A stretch of DNA of 35,830 nt from Pirellulales bacterium (GCA_035656635.1 DASRSD010000182.1:1-35830); one strand, 5' to 3'. Shown: positions 16,595-25,643, numbered from the stretch's first letter. Translations and numbers: made by a program. The notes: generated from the sequence alone by a model not told the origin.

Positions 16595-18721
16595 TCATCC
16601 CGGCCACAAAACAAGCGCTCCAATCAGCACCAGCAGGCCTAACATCATGGCCAGCGCATAAAACTGCACCATCCCATTTTGAAGCGACCGCAGCATGGAA
16701 CCACACACGGCCGGAATGGCTCCCACAAAATTCACGAGGGCGTCGATCACGTAACAATCTACCCAATAGCTGATTGACGCCAGAATCCGCAACGGCCACA
16801 CGATAAGCACTTGATAAATTTGATCGATGAAGAACTTGCCGTACGATAACACATACAACGGCCGCAACAGCCGGCCCAGCCATTCCGCCTGCGAGCGACC
16901 GCCCAGATACAAATAGGCGGCCAAGCTGATGCCAATAATTACAACGCCCGTGCTCAGCGCCGATATTCCGAACTCCAATTTCGGTTGCTCTGCGGTTTTC
17001 GCGATGGTTTGATAGGCCAGCGACGGCGTGAGTTTCAAAAACTCCAGAATGCCGTGCGTCAGACCGTAATATCCGCCGATCAATGCCGCCGGGACAGCCA
17101 AAATTAACAGCGGCACGGTCATCGCGCGCGGCGATTCGTGCGCATGATGACCCGCCTCGTGCGGAATTCTTTCTTCGCCATAAAACGTGCTAAAGAAAGC
17201 TCGGAACGTGTAAAACGCGGTCAGCCCGGCGGTGAACACGCCCACCCAATACAGGGCGCCGTACAGGCCGTGAGCGAAGCCTTCGCTGTGCAGAGATTTA
17301 TCATGCACGGCCCCCAAAATTTCATCCTTACTCCAAAATCCAGAAAACGGAAACAACCCCGCTAGCGCCAGGCAGCCAATCAGAAACGTTCCGCAAGTGA
17401 TAGGCATCAGCCGCCGTAACCCACCGAAGCGACGCATATCGATCACGCCCCCCATGGTGTGCATCACGCTGCCCGCGCCCAAAAACAACAAGGCCTTAAA
17501 AAATGCATGCGTGAACAGGTGGAACATGCCCGCCACAATGCCCAGCAGCGATCCCGTTCCTAAACTCAGAAACATGTAGCCAAGCTGGCTAATTGTGGAA
17601 TATGCCAGCACGCGCTTCAAATCGTTTTGGGTGATCGCAATGGTGCCAGCCAAAATCGCCGTAAAACCTCCAATGGTGGCGACAACCATCTGCGCAGTCA
17701 CCGGCGAACCGCCGATGGTAAACCACGGCGTGCTGGCCGACGCCAAGAAGAGCGGCGTGCAACGTGCAACCATGTACACACCGGCCGTGACCATTGTGGC
17801 GGCGTGAATCAGCGCGCTCACCGGCGTGGGGCCTTCCATGGCGTCGGGTAACCACACATGTAGCGGAAACTGCGCGCTTTTGCCGCAGGCGCCGGCCATC
17901 AGTAGCAGGCAAATCGCCACCGCAACGCCGCCGGTGGCAAACATCGCCGGATTTGCCAGCCGAGTTTGACCCAGCACTCCGGCCACTTGTTGCACCGCGC
18001 CATCCACAGCGGTGATTTGCGTATCGTGAAAATTCAGCGTGCCGTAAGTGGTCCAAATTAGAAAAATACCAATCGCAAAGCCAAAATCGCCCACGCGGTT
18101 TACCAGGAAGGCCTTCATTCCCGCAGCCGCTGCCGCCGGCTTTTCATACCAAAATCCGACCAGCAAATAACTGCACAACCCAACTGCTTCCCAAAAGGTG
18201 TACAGTAGCAAAAAGTTGCTGACCGAAACCAGCATGGTCATCGAGAACACAAACAGTGCGATGTAACAGAAAAACCGCGGATAGCCTGGATCGCCGTGCA
18301 TGTAGCCGCTGGCGTAAATCGCCACCAGCGTGGAAATAAACGTCACCATGCACAGCATGAAACAGGTGAGTGGATCGGCCCGCAGCGTGACGTCGATCGT
18401 GAAATTGTGCGGTGCTTCCGTAACGACAGGCACCGAAGACGAATTCGCCATCGCTGGCCGTGGCGTGTAGGCGTTGTTCACATCGGCCCAGGTCCAGAGC
18501 GTATAAACGTGCTCGTAACCAATGTGCCCCTGCCCGCCGTTGAGCGATTCGCTCGATTGCGCTTGAACGCTAAACAACAACGGCAAGCTAAGCGCGAACG
18601 AACCGGCAAAGGCCAGCACCACCGGCCAGTGGCTCAGCCGCCCAAAGCCACGGCCGAAAAACGCCAGCAGCAAAAACGCCGCCAGCGGCAAAGCCGGAAT
18701 CGAAATTAATAAAGTATCCAT
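16595..18721 (-). CDS. nuoL: NADH-quinone oxidoreductase subunit L
   Basis: NuoL is the distal proton-pumping subunit of complex I, with a long lateral helix at its C-terminus. Visible signatures are LLLYTFWEAVGLCSYLLVGFW, with the conserved Glu, and GKSAQFPLHVWLPDAMEGPTPVSALIHAATMV (split here over the expected helix 7-8 region). The length of 708 residues fits NuoL rather than NuoM or NuoN. The C-terminal part (about 600-708) contains the amphipathic stretch and a last membrane helix (FYALAMMLGLLVLIGALVL). A spacer of 64 bases separates it from nuoM. Confidence 0.97.
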   Translation of the reverse strand: MDTLLISIPALPLAAFLLLAFFGRGFGRLSHWPVVLAFAGSFALSLPLLFSVQAQSSESLNGGQGHIGYEHVYTLWTWADVNNAYTPRPAMANSSSVPVVTEAPHNFTIDVTLRADPLTCFMLCMVTFISTLVAIYASGYMHGDPGYPRFFCYIALFVFSMTMLVSVSNFLLLYTFWEAVGLCSYLLVGFWYEKPAAAAAGMKAFLVNRVGDFGFAIGIFLIWTTYGTLNFHDTQITAVDGAVQQVAGVLGQTRLANPAMFATGGVAVAICLLLMAGACGKSAQFPLHVWLPDAMEGPTPVSALIHAATMVTAGVYMVARCTPLFLASASTPWFTIGGSPVTAQMVVATIGGFTAILAGTIAITQNDLKRVLAYSTISQLGYMFLSLGTGSLLGIVAGMFHLFTHAFFKALLFLGAGSVMHTMGGVIDMRRFGGLRRLMPITCGTFLIGCLALAGLFPFSGFWSKDEILGAVHDKSLHSEGFAHGLYGALYWVGVFTAGLTAFYTFRAFFSTFYGEERIPHEAGHHAHESPRAMTVPLLILAVPAALIGGYYGLTHGILEFLKLTPSLAYQTIAKTAEQPKLEFGISALSTGVVIIGISLAAYLYLGGRSQAEWLGRLLRPLYVLSYGKFFIDQIYQVLIVWPLRILASISYWVDCYVIDALVNFVGAIPAVCGSMLRSLQNGMVQFYALAMMLGLLVLIGALVLWPG

Positions 18722-18778
18722 CGTTTGCGATTTTGCAATGATCGATTCTGCTGCCGGTCATAAACCGGGAGCAATCTG

Positions 18779-19222
18779 TCACACGTGGTTCCGATGCGTG
18801 ATTTCTTCTTCGTCCACCTTCGGTTCCAAACCGGCTGGTGTCAGGTGTGGCCAATGGGGTCTGGGCTCGGCTATAGCCGGTAATTCGTGATCCACATAGG
18901 CTGACAAGTTGCTTTCCCGCAGTTCGTCCCAGGCGGCAATATCCAAATTGTCGCGGCGCTGAAACAGCATGAGCACTAGCGCCAAGGCCACAGCCGCTTC
19001 GCAGGCGGCCACGGTGAGAATGAAAATGACGAGCACTTGGCCATCCCAATTGTTGTGCCAGCGGCCCCAAGCCACGAGACTCACCGATACGCCTTGCAAC
19101 ATCATCTCGGCGCACAAAAACATGACGATCATATTCCGCCGGCTCAAAAAACCCACCAGCCCAATACAAAACAGAGCGGCGCCCACCAACAACGAATTTT
19201 GCAGCAGAGCGGCTTCGTTCAT
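18779..19222 (-). CDS. nuoK: NADH-quinone oxidoreductase subunit K
   Basis: NuoK is a small three-helix membrane subunit of complex I that links the antiporter-like subunits to the quinone site. The two conserved membrane glutamates are Glu39 (FLCAEMMLQ) and Glu75 (VAACEAAVALAL). The protein has 147 residues against about 100 in most bacteria. The extra 45 residues are a polar C-terminal tail rich in Glu, Pro and His. Its ATG overlaps the stop of nuoJ by four bases. Confidence 0.96.
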   Translation of the reverse strand: MNEAALLQNSLLVGAALFCIGLVGFLSRRNMIVMFLCAEMMLQGVSVSLVAWGRWHNNWDGQVLVIFILTVAACEAAVALALVLMLFQRRDNLDIAAWDELRESNLSAYVDHELPAIAEPRPHWPHLTPAGLEPKVDEEEITHRNHV

Positions 19223-20100
19223 CGCGCTGCCTCCTGCAAATGCTTCGCGCTGCCTGCACGATCCGCCGGGGCGCGTGAATGCGACGAGGGCGTCTCAGCC
19301 TGCGAACCTGGCTGCGAATCTTCCCGCCGCTGAGCGCTGACAATCGCTGTGGCCCCGACCAGTGCCACCAATAGCAGCGTGCCGGCCACTTCCACAGCAA
19401 TCAAATGCCGGCCGAACAATTCCGCCCCCAGCCGGGCCACATGATCGGGCACCAACACGTTTTGCTGCAGCGCCGCCGTGTCGGTTACTTGAATTTGATT
19501 CAGGCCGAGCTTGCCAATGGTAATCGACAGAATCGCCAATAACACGGTTCCGGCGGCAGCGGCCAGCAAGGCTTCCCAGCTCACTCGATCGTAATACGCA
19601 TTTCCCTTGGGGCTGGCCAACATCAGCACGAACAAAAACGTCACCAAAATCGCCCCGGCGTAAACCACAATGGTGGCCACGCCTAAAAATTGGGCCCCTT
19701 GCACCATGAAAATGCCGGCCGTGCCCGTCAGCGTCATCGCAAACCACACCGCGCAGTACACCGGACTGCGAAAGGTCACCGTGCAGGCTGCCGCCACAAT
19801 GGTCACGGCACTGAGAATCCAAAACACGACGTTGCTGCTCCACAGGCCCAGCGGCAACAACCGAGAACTGAACAAACCCAGTGCGGCAATTCCCAACACC
19901 GCGCCCAGCGCCCGGCCTTTGGCATTTCCGCGCGGCAACATCAACCACAGCGCCAATCCGCCCAAAATCACGCCCCAAGCCAGCGGATGGAATTGCAATA
20001 GCGGCGCAATGAATCGATTCAACCCCGTCGGCGCCGCTGGTTCAGCCGCATCGGCTGCCAGTAAAAAACCATGAGGCAACAGTCCGACCAACCCTGTCAT
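19219..20100 (-). CDS. nuoJ: NADH-quinone oxidoreductase subunit J
   Basis: NuoJ is a membrane subunit of complex I next to NuoK. The core (about residues 90-165) shows the family helices, including GAQFLGVATIVVYAGAILVT with its pi-bulge region. The protein has 293 residues against 165-200 usually. About 85 residues are added at the N-terminus, with two extra hydrophobic segments, and a polar tail is added at the C-terminus (after VGATAIVSAQRR). The start overlaps the stop of nuoI, and the end overlaps nuoK. Confidence 0.94.
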   Translation of the reverse strand: MTGLVGLLPHGFLLAADAAEPAAPTGLNRFIAPLLQFHPLAWGVILGGLALWLMLPRGNAKGRALGAVLGIAALGLFSSRLLPLGLWSSNVVFWILSAVTIVAAACTVTFRSPVYCAVWFAMTLTGTAGIFMVQGAQFLGVATIVVYAGAILVTFLFVLMLASPKGNAYYDRVSWEALLAAAAGTVLLAILSITIGKLGLNQIQVTDTAALQQNVLVPDHVARLGAELFGRHLIAVEVAGTLLLVALVGATAIVSAQRREDSQPGSQAETPSSHSRAPADRAGSAKHLQEAAR

Positions 20101-20630
20101 ACGGTGCCTCCCAGCGCGATCGATTTCATCGGCTCGGCATCCTTCGTGATGTCGTACACGCTGAGCAGTTTTTCTTTGTCGAACACCATTTCCTCACGGC
20201 TGCGGCCCGTAAGGTCTAACAGGCTGGTCAACTCGATCGCGTCCACTGGGCAAGCTTCTTCGCACATGCCGCAGAAAATACACCGTAATTCGTCGATCGT
20301 GAAGCTCTCGCAGTATTTCTCCCGGTCGGGCCACGGGCTGGGCGCGGCGACAATGTCAATGCAATGCGCCGGACAAGCGGTGGAGCACAAAAAACAGGCC
20401 ACGCATTTCACCCGGCCTTCGCTATCTTTGTTTAGCCGGTGGACGCCGCGGTAAATTAGCGGATTGCCTATTTTCGGTCGCTGCTCGGGAAAACTGACCG
20501 TGACCTTCGGGCTGAACAAATGCTTCACCGTCGTCGACAACCCCTGCACAAACAACGGCAAATACATCCGTCCGGCCAAACCCAGCGGTGGTTCTTCTAC
20601 CCATTTAATGGCCGGATCTTCAGGCTTCAT
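20097..20630 (-). CDS. nuoI: NADH-quinone oxidoreductase subunit I
   Basis: NuoI is the ferredoxin-like subunit of complex I that holds clusters N6a and N6b. Both CxxCxxCxxxCP motifs are complete: CVACFLCSTACP and CIFCGMCEEACP. The start is placed at ATG 20630, giving 177 residues and an 11-base overlap with nuoH. Two more in-frame ATG codons at 20654 and 20651 would add eight residues within nuoH, and cannot be excluded. The stop overlaps the nuoJ start by four bases. Confidence 0.95.
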   Translation of the reverse strand: MKPEDPAIKWVEEPPLGLAGRMYLPLFVQGLSTTVKHLFSPKVTVSFPEQRPKIGNPLIYRGVHRLNKDSEGRVKCVACFLCSTACPAHCIDIVAAPSPWPDREKYCESFTIDELRCIFCGMCEEACPVDAIELTSLLDLTGRSREEMVFDKEKLLSVYDITKDAEPMKSIALGGTV

Positions 20631-21861
20631 GGCCCAACTCGCTTTCCGCATCAAAGGGCAATGCAGTCGGCCGGGGAGTATTGTCAGTCGACAAGGGCGC
20701 GAGCAAACCCGCCACCACCCAGGCTACCAACGTGATGCCCCAACTCAAAATGATGGTGACCCACACACTGTTGAATCCCACGGCCTGAGCGATAGGCCTG
20801 CCATACTCCACTAGCACCGCGGTGACAACCAAATTCACCAGCCCCAACGGCACCATCACCTTCCAGGCCAGCGACATCAGTTGGTCAAACCGGAACCGGG
20901 GCCAGCTCCAGCGCACAATCATGAACAGCAAGATCACGGCCAGAATTTTCGCGGCCAGCACCACAATTCGCAAAATGGCGATCGGCCAAGTAATTTCGTT
21001 GCCCGATCCGGTTAAACCCCAAAAGTGCCAGCCTCCCAAAAACAAAATGACGATCAAAAAGGCGGCCGTAATCATGTGCAGAAATTCGGCGATCAAATAC
21101 AACAGCAACTTCATGCCAGAATACTCGGTGTGATAACCGCCGATCAGTTCCTGCTCCGCCTCGGGCAAATCGAACGGCAGCCGCGCTGCTTCGGCCGTGG
21201 CCGCCACCACAAACACGAAGAAGCCTAGCGGCTGCAAAAACACATTCCACACACCAGTGCTGGCTTGTTGGGCAATGATGGAATCCAACTTCAACGTGCC
21301 GCACAGCAGCACCACGCCCAGCAATCCCAACCCCAGCGGAATTTCGTATGAGATGAGCTGCGCGCTCGACCGCAGCGCGCCTAAAAAACTGTATTTATTG
21401 TTGCTGGCCCAGCCCCCCAAAATCACGCCATATACGGCAATGCTCGACAGGGCGAAAATGTAAACCATCCCCACATCCAGCCCCGGCGCCACCAAAAGCG
21501 GAATAGGATCCTGAATGCCGTTAATTCCCAAAGGCGGCAGCACGCTGCCAAAGGGAATGGCCGCAAAAATGGCGACCGCCGCCGTCATAATCACAATCGG
21601 CGCTAAGCGAAACAAACTCTTATCGACGTGACTGGGCGTAAACTCTTCTTTGAAAATGAACTTCAAACCATCGGCCAGTGGCTGACCCAACCCGAACATT
21701 TTGATGTTTGTCAGCGGAATGCCCACGCGGTTCGGCCCCCGGCGGTCCTGCACCCAGGCGGCCATCCACCGCTCCAATAGCACCAGATATGCCGCCGCGG
21801 TCAGCAGCCCGCCGACCAGCAGCAGAATTTTCACAAGCGTGATGATTGTAGCCAGCGACAT
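20620..21861 (-). CDS. nuoH: NADH-quinone oxidoreductase subunit H
   Basis: NuoH is a membrane subunit of complex I that forms the quinone-binding cavity with NuoB and NuoD. The signature VQDRRGPNRVG is seen after the first membrane helix. The quinone-pocket loop LPFDLPEAEQELIGGYHTEY (with its Glu-rich segment) and the KILAVILLFMIVRWSWPRFRFDQLM region are also visible. It has 413 residues, with a C-terminal polar tail. It overlaps nuoI at its end and is separated from nuoG by 88 bases. Confidence 0.97.
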   Translation of the reverse strand: MSLATIITLVKILLLVGGLLTAAAYLVLLERWMAAWVQDRRGPNRVGIPLTNIKMFGLGQPLADGLKFIFKEEFTPSHVDKSLFRLAPIVIMTAAVAIFAAIPFGSVLPPLGINGIQDPIPLLVAPGLDVGMVYIFALSSIAVYGVILGGWASNNKYSFLGALRSSAQLISYEIPLGLGLLGVVLLCGTLKLDSIIAQQASTGVWNVFLQPLGFFVFVVAATAEAARLPFDLPEAEQELIGGYHTEYSGMKLLLYLIAEFLHMITAAFLIVILFLGGWHFWGLTGSGNEITWPIAILRIVVLAAKILAVILLFMIVRWSWPRFRFDQLMSLAWKVMVPLGLVNLVVTAVLVEYGRPIAQAVGFNSVWVTIILSWGITLVAWVVAGLLAPLSTDNTPRPTALPFDAESELGHEA

Positions 21862-21949
21862 GCGTGTAAAAATGATAAAACCAATAAATGAGCAGATGAA
21901 TTGCCAATCCCCAAGGCTGAGTCGCTAGCGGCTTAGCACGAAACAATCG

Positions 21950-23623
21950 TCACACCGTCGCCCCGGCCAACTGATTCACCCGTAAGTCAATTCCCACCAA
22001 CGGAATTTCATCCGCGGCCGCGCTAAAGGCAATCATTTCAGCGGCCACTTCACCTAACACTTTCCGTGGGTTGTACAGCCCACGCATGCCCAGCATCTGC
22101 CAATACAATTGCCCTTCCACCCATACGCCGGCCGGCGGACGAATGGCCCAGGTGAATGATTGCAGACGATGAGCAAAATTCACGTACGATCCGGCCCGTT
22201 CAGCAAAACCTGCGCCAGGCAATTGATAGGTCGCCACCTTCCACAGCGGCGATTCGAACATATCTTGCACGACGAGTAAATCCAGCGCCGCAAATGGCGC
22301 GGCTGCGTTCTCGTCGCACCAATTTCCTTGCGAATAGCCTCCACTGACCCAGGCGGCTTTGATTTGCATTTCTCCCTCTGGGAGAGGGCTAGGATGAGGG
22401 TGCTGAGCACTCAGATCTTCCAGTAGCTCGTCGAACGATTTGATTTTTCCGTCGCAAAAATGGGCCAACATCTCTTCCACGCCTTTGCGGTTGGGGCATT
22501 TTTCCGCGTGGATGGTGAACTTGCCGGGGAACGATTCATCTTCGCCCACCGCCACTATAGGCCCCAGCGCGAGCACGGCCTGCGAATCGATTGATCGGGC
22601 CAGCTTGCACAATAAATATGCTTCTTCCACCGTCAAATGCGGCGACACCACTGCCGCCAGCCGACCACCGCTACAGACTTTTTCTAGTACCGCGGCCAGT
22701 TCGCGCGGCAACTGCGACCAATCGACGTTTTCAAATTCACGGTCGGCCACATGCCGCCGCGGTTCAATCTTTCGCTCCGGCGAATGCAAATGCTTGTAAC
22801 CGTAGCGCCCTTCGTCGCACATCCACCATTTGTTGATGAACGGGTTTTCCTGCGGCGTCAGGCGGTACACTGTGTCTTGATTTTCATCGATGCGAATGGT
22901 GCAACCGGTGGAACAGCCGGCACACACACCCAAATGCCGCCGCATGAACCAGACGCGCTGCTTGTACAGAAAATCTTTGTCCCCCAGCGCGCCGACAGGA
23001 CACAAATCGACCACGCAGCCGGAAAGTTTGTTCGCCAGCGGGTAACCAGGGAAGACGTCAATTTCCTCGGCGCTGCCGCGATTGATGACCAGCAGCTCGC
23101 TAGTACCGGTAATTTCGCGGCAAAACCGCACGCAGCGGCTGCACATCACGCAACGATCGACAAACAATTTGACGGTATCGCCCATGTCGCGAGTGGCGCT
23201 GGTGAATGGCCGAATGTCGGCCCGACGCTCCGCCTGGCCATGCTCGAAGTGATAGTCCTGCAAATGACATTCACCGGCTTTGTCGCAAATCGGGCAATCG
23301 ATGGGATGATCGATCAGCAAGGCCTCTTCCACCTGCGCTCGGGCTTTTTTCACGGCCTCGCTGTTGGTCACGAACACCGTGCCATCTTTGGCCGGTGTTT
23401 GGCAGGCCGGCATCAGCTTGGGAACCATGGTGATGGCGCCGGTTTCTGCATTGCGCGTGCCGGTTTCCACTAGGCACATGCGACAACTGGCCACTACCGT
23501 TAAGCCAGCGTGCCAGCAATAGTGCGGAATGTTGACGCCCACGCGCTCAGCCGCCTGAATGCCGTTCAGCCGCTCGTGCTCACTCAGTTCAATTTGTTGC
23601 CCGTCAACAATAACAATGGCCAT
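21950..23623 (-). CDS. nuoG: NADH-quinone oxidoreductase subunit G (short form)
   Basis: NuoG is a peripheral-arm subunit of complex I with a chain of Fe-S clusters. The [2Fe-2S] ligands are Cys36, 47, 50 and 74. The His-ligated [4Fe-4S] is His106 with Cys110, 113 and 119. The next [4Fe-4S] is Cys158, 161, 164 and 208. A further N7-type site is Cys234, 237, 241 and 269. The molybdopterin-like C-terminal part is much reduced: 557 residues against about 700-900. A palindromic repeat is read inside it as HPSPLPEGE (bases about 22368-22402). The start ATG at 23623 leaves 25 bases to nuoF. Confidence 0.95.
   Translation of the reverse strand: MAIVIVDGQQIELSEHERLNGIQAAERVGVNIPHYCWHAGLTVVASCRMCLVETGTRNAETGAITMVPKLMPACQTPAKDGTVFVTNSEAVKKARAQVEEALLIDHPIDCPICDKAGECHLQDYHFEHGQAERRADIRPFTSATRDMGDTVKLFVDRCVMCSRCVRFCREITGTSELLVINRGSAEEIDVFPGYPLANKLSGCVVDLCPVGALGDKDFLYKQRVWFMRRHLGVCAGCSTGCTIRIDENQDTVYRLTPQENPFINKWWMCDEGRYGYKHLHSPERKIEPRRHVADREFENVDWSQLPRELAAVLEKVCSGGRLAAVVSPHLTVEEAYLLCKLARSIDSQAVLALGPIVAVGEDESFPGKFTIHAEKCPNRKGVEEMLAHFCDGKIKSFDELLEDLSAQHPHPSPLPEGEMQIKAAWVSGGYSQGNWCDENAAAPFAALDLLVVQDMFESPLWKVATYQLPGAGFAERAGSYVNFAHRLQSFTWAIRPPAGVWVEGQLYWQMLGMRGLYNPRKVLGEVAAEMIAFSAAADEIPLVGIDLRVNQLAGATV
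22368..22402 (-). repeat. Palindromic repeat inside nuoG
   Basis: The sequence CCCTCATCCTAGCCCTCTCC followed by CAGAGGGAGAAA (minus strand) contains the CTCTCCC/GGGAGAG hairpin. It is read in frame as PHPSPLPEGE. The same element occurs in nuoA, at 29158 and at 35748 in this window. It is a small dispersed palindromic element rather than part of the ancestral gene. Confidence 0.8.
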
Positions 23624-23648
23624 TCGATTGCTTACCTAATGATTGGAC

Positions 23649-25010
23649 TCAATGTGCTCCGACAATTTGCAATGCCGGCACCGGCTCGGTCACGGCGTAA
23701 CCGCCAGGGTTGGTGCGTTTGATGTAATCTTCAAATTCGCCGCGGAATTTGCGGATGGCATTTTTAATGGGCCACGCCGCCCCATCAGCCAGGCCGCAAA
23801 TCGTGGTGCCGGGAATAATTCCGATGGAATCGCCAATTTCTAGCAGCAAATCTAAATCTTTAATGCGCCCTTTACCGGCTTTAATGCGATTGAGCATTCG
23901 CAGCGCCCAGCCGGTTCCTTCCCGGCACGGCGTGCATTGGCCGCAGCTTTCGTGCTGGAAGAAGCGGCAACTGTTGTGCAAAAAATCGACCATCGACGTG
24001 GTCTCATCCATCACCACGACCGCCGCCGTCCCCAGCCCCAAGCAGCCGACTTTGCCCAGCTCGTTGAAATCGAGCTTCGTGTCAAACTCCGGCTCCGTCA
24101 GCAGCCCCATGCTGATGCCGCCGGGAATGGCTGCTTTGCCTTTGCGATTTTTCCATACGCCGTCGCCGAATTCATCAATGAGTTCCCGGCACGTAATGCC
24201 CAGTGGCGCTTCGTAACATCCCGGCTTATTCACATGCCCACTCAGACAATACAGCTTGGGCCCATAGCTGCCTGCGTCGCGCGGATTTTTCGAATCCGGC
24301 GGCACCCCCATCGACTTGAACCATTCCACCCCCCGCGCGGCAATGTGCGTGATGCAGGCAACGGTTTCAATGTTGTTGACCACCGTCGGCTTGCGAAATG
24401 CCCCTTCTACAGCCGGAAACGGCGGCTTGATGCGCGGCCAAGCCCGCTTGCCTTCCAAGCTTTCGATGAGCCCCGTCTCTTCGCCACAAATGTACGCCGC
24501 CGCCCCGCGATGCAGAAAAATATCGAGCGAGAATTCGCTCCCCAAAATATTTTTGCCCAGCAAGTTTTTGGCGTAGCACTCGTCAATGGCGCTCTGCAGC
24601 CGGTCCCAGCACAGCGGATATTCGTACCGCAAATACAAATACGCCGTGGTCGCCCGCGTGGCATAACAAGAGATGATGATCCCTTCGATCACCTGGTGCG
24701 GGTCATCTTCCATTAAAATGCGGTTATTGAACGTGCCCGGCTCGCTTTCATCCGCATTGATGCACATGTAAATCGGGCCGGGATGATTCTTCGGCAGAAA
24801 TGTCCACTTCAAACCGGTGGGAAACCCTGCCCCGCCCCGGCCGCGCAAACCGCTGGCTTTAACCATTTCGGTGGTCTGCTCCGGCGACATTTCCTTGAAC
24901 ACTTTACGCAAACCGGTATAGCCGCCAGCGGCTTCATACGCGCGCAGCGTCCAACTTTCGGGCTTGCCGACTTGCGCGAGCAAAACGGGTTCGGATTTGG
25001 TGACGGTCAT
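23649..25010 (-). CDS. nuoF: NADH-quinone oxidoreductase subunit F
   Basis: NuoF is the NADH-oxidising subunit of complex I, binding FMN and cluster N3. The nucleotide-binding GRGGAGFPTGLKW and the FMN region NADESEPGTFNNR are visible. The N3 ligands are Cys356, 359 and 362 (SCGQCTPCREG) and Cys405 (TTICGLADG). The usual GEETALxxSLEG reads GEETGLIESLEG. The 453 residues include a SLBB-type segment at about 250-330. The spacer to nuoE (25011-25049) is made of short near-repeats of GACATT. Confidence 0.97.
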   Translation of the reverse strand: MTVTKSEPVLLAQVGKPESWTLRAYEAAGGYTGLRKVFKEMSPEQTTEMVKASGLRGRGGAGFPTGLKWTFLPKNHPGPIYMCINADESEPGTFNNRILMEDDPHQVIEGIIISCYATRATTAYLYLRYEYPLCWDRLQSAIDECYAKNLLGKNILGSEFSLDIFLHRGAAAYICGEETGLIESLEGKRAWPRIKPPFPAVEGAFRKPTVVNNIETVACITHIAARGVEWFKSMGVPPDSKNPRDAGSYGPKLYCLSGHVNKPGCYEAPLGITCRELIDEFGDGVWKNRKGKAAIPGGISMGLLTEPEFDTKLDFNELGKVGCLGLGTAAVVVMDETTSMVDFLHNSCRFFQHESCGQCTPCREGTGWALRMLNRIKAGKGRIKDLDLLLEIGDSIGIIPGTTICGLADGAAWPIKNAIRKFRGEFEDYIKRTNPGGYAVTEPVPALQIVGAH

Positions 25011-25029
25011 TCGAATTTCGTCATTCTTT

Positions 25030-25052
25030 CGACATTAGACATTCGACATTCA
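25030..25052. repeat. Short tandem repeat in nuoF-nuoE spacer
   Basis: The spacer has three near-identical units, CGACATT, AGACATT and CGACATT, just before the nuoE stop. It is a simple degenerate tandem repeat with no known function. Confidence 0.6.
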
Positions 25053-25541
25053 CTTTCCAGCCACTTCTTTCAAAAACTTGTCTGCTTTTCCTGCCGTTAA
25101 ATCTTTATGCAGTGTTTTATTCGCCAGCATGCACGGGGCGTATTCGCAAGCGCCTAGGCATTCGGCGAATTCGATGGTTAGCGCTCCGTCGGCGGTAGTT
25201 TCGCCGGGCTTCAATCCGGCGGTGTGGCACATATGCTCCAACAATTCGTCGGCTCCGCGCAAGGCACAACTAACCGAACGGCACACCCACGCCCGCACTT
25301 TGCCATGCGGCCCAGCCTGCTTGAACATGCCGTAAAACGACAGCGTGTCTTGCACTTCGGCCGGCGCAAGTTCCAACAGCCCGGCAATTTCGACCACGGC
25401 TTCCAGTGGCACATAGCGCAGCCGCTCGTTGACAATGTGCAATGCCGGCAGCGTCACCGCCTGCTTGGTCGGATAGCGCGGAAACAGCGCCTTGATTTCG
25501 GCGATCATTTCGTCGGTGAGTACGCGCTCATTAGCGATCAT
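25050..25541 (-). CDS. nuoE: NADH-quinone oxidoreductase subunit E
   Basis: NuoE is the thioredoxin-like [2Fe-2S] subunit (cluster N1a) of complex I. The four ligands have canonical spacing: Cys87-x4-Cys92 and Cys128-x3-Cys132 (ECLGACEYAP). The N-terminal helical domain (residues 8-70, ending VQDTLSFYGMF) is also typical. The length of 163 residues is normal. It sits between nuoD and nuoF in canonical order. Confidence 0.97.
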   Translation of the reverse strand: MIANERVLTDEMIAEIKALFPRYPTKQAVTLPALHIVNERLRYVPLEAVVEIAGLLELAPAEVQDTLSFYGMFKQAGPHGKVRAWVCRSVSCALRGADELLEHMCHTAGLKPGETTADGALTIEFAECLGACEYAPCMLANKTLHKDLTAGKADKFLKEVAGK

Positions 25542-25550
25542 GTTTGAAAA

Positions 25551-25634
25551 TGTGGAATGGGGAGTGCGGAATCGGAAATGACGGAAGTTGTTTTTCCGCC
25601 GCTATTCCCCATTCCCCATTCGCCATTCCCCATT
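25551..25634. repeat. GGAATGGGG-type repeats in inverted arrangement, nuoD-nuoE spacer
   Basis: Between nuoD and nuoE lie GGAATGGGGAGTGCGGAAT (25556 onward) and, in opposite orientation, ATTCCCCATTCCCCATTCGC with CATTCCCC (about 25602-25632). Together they could fold into an imperfect hairpin. The same unit is found near the DUF1559 gene (34834-34994). It is a low-complexity repeat family inserted in the operon spacer. Confidence 0.6.
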
Positions 25635-25643
25635 TGATTTCTC

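Noticed and set aside
22751-23473. Plus-strand frame of 240 codons opposite nuoG
   Set aside because: It lies opposite well-conserved Fe-S ligand motifs of NuoG; no ribosome site or family match was seen.
23937-24716. Plus-strand frame of 259 codons opposite nuoF
   Set aside because: Antisense shadow of a strongly conserved gene.
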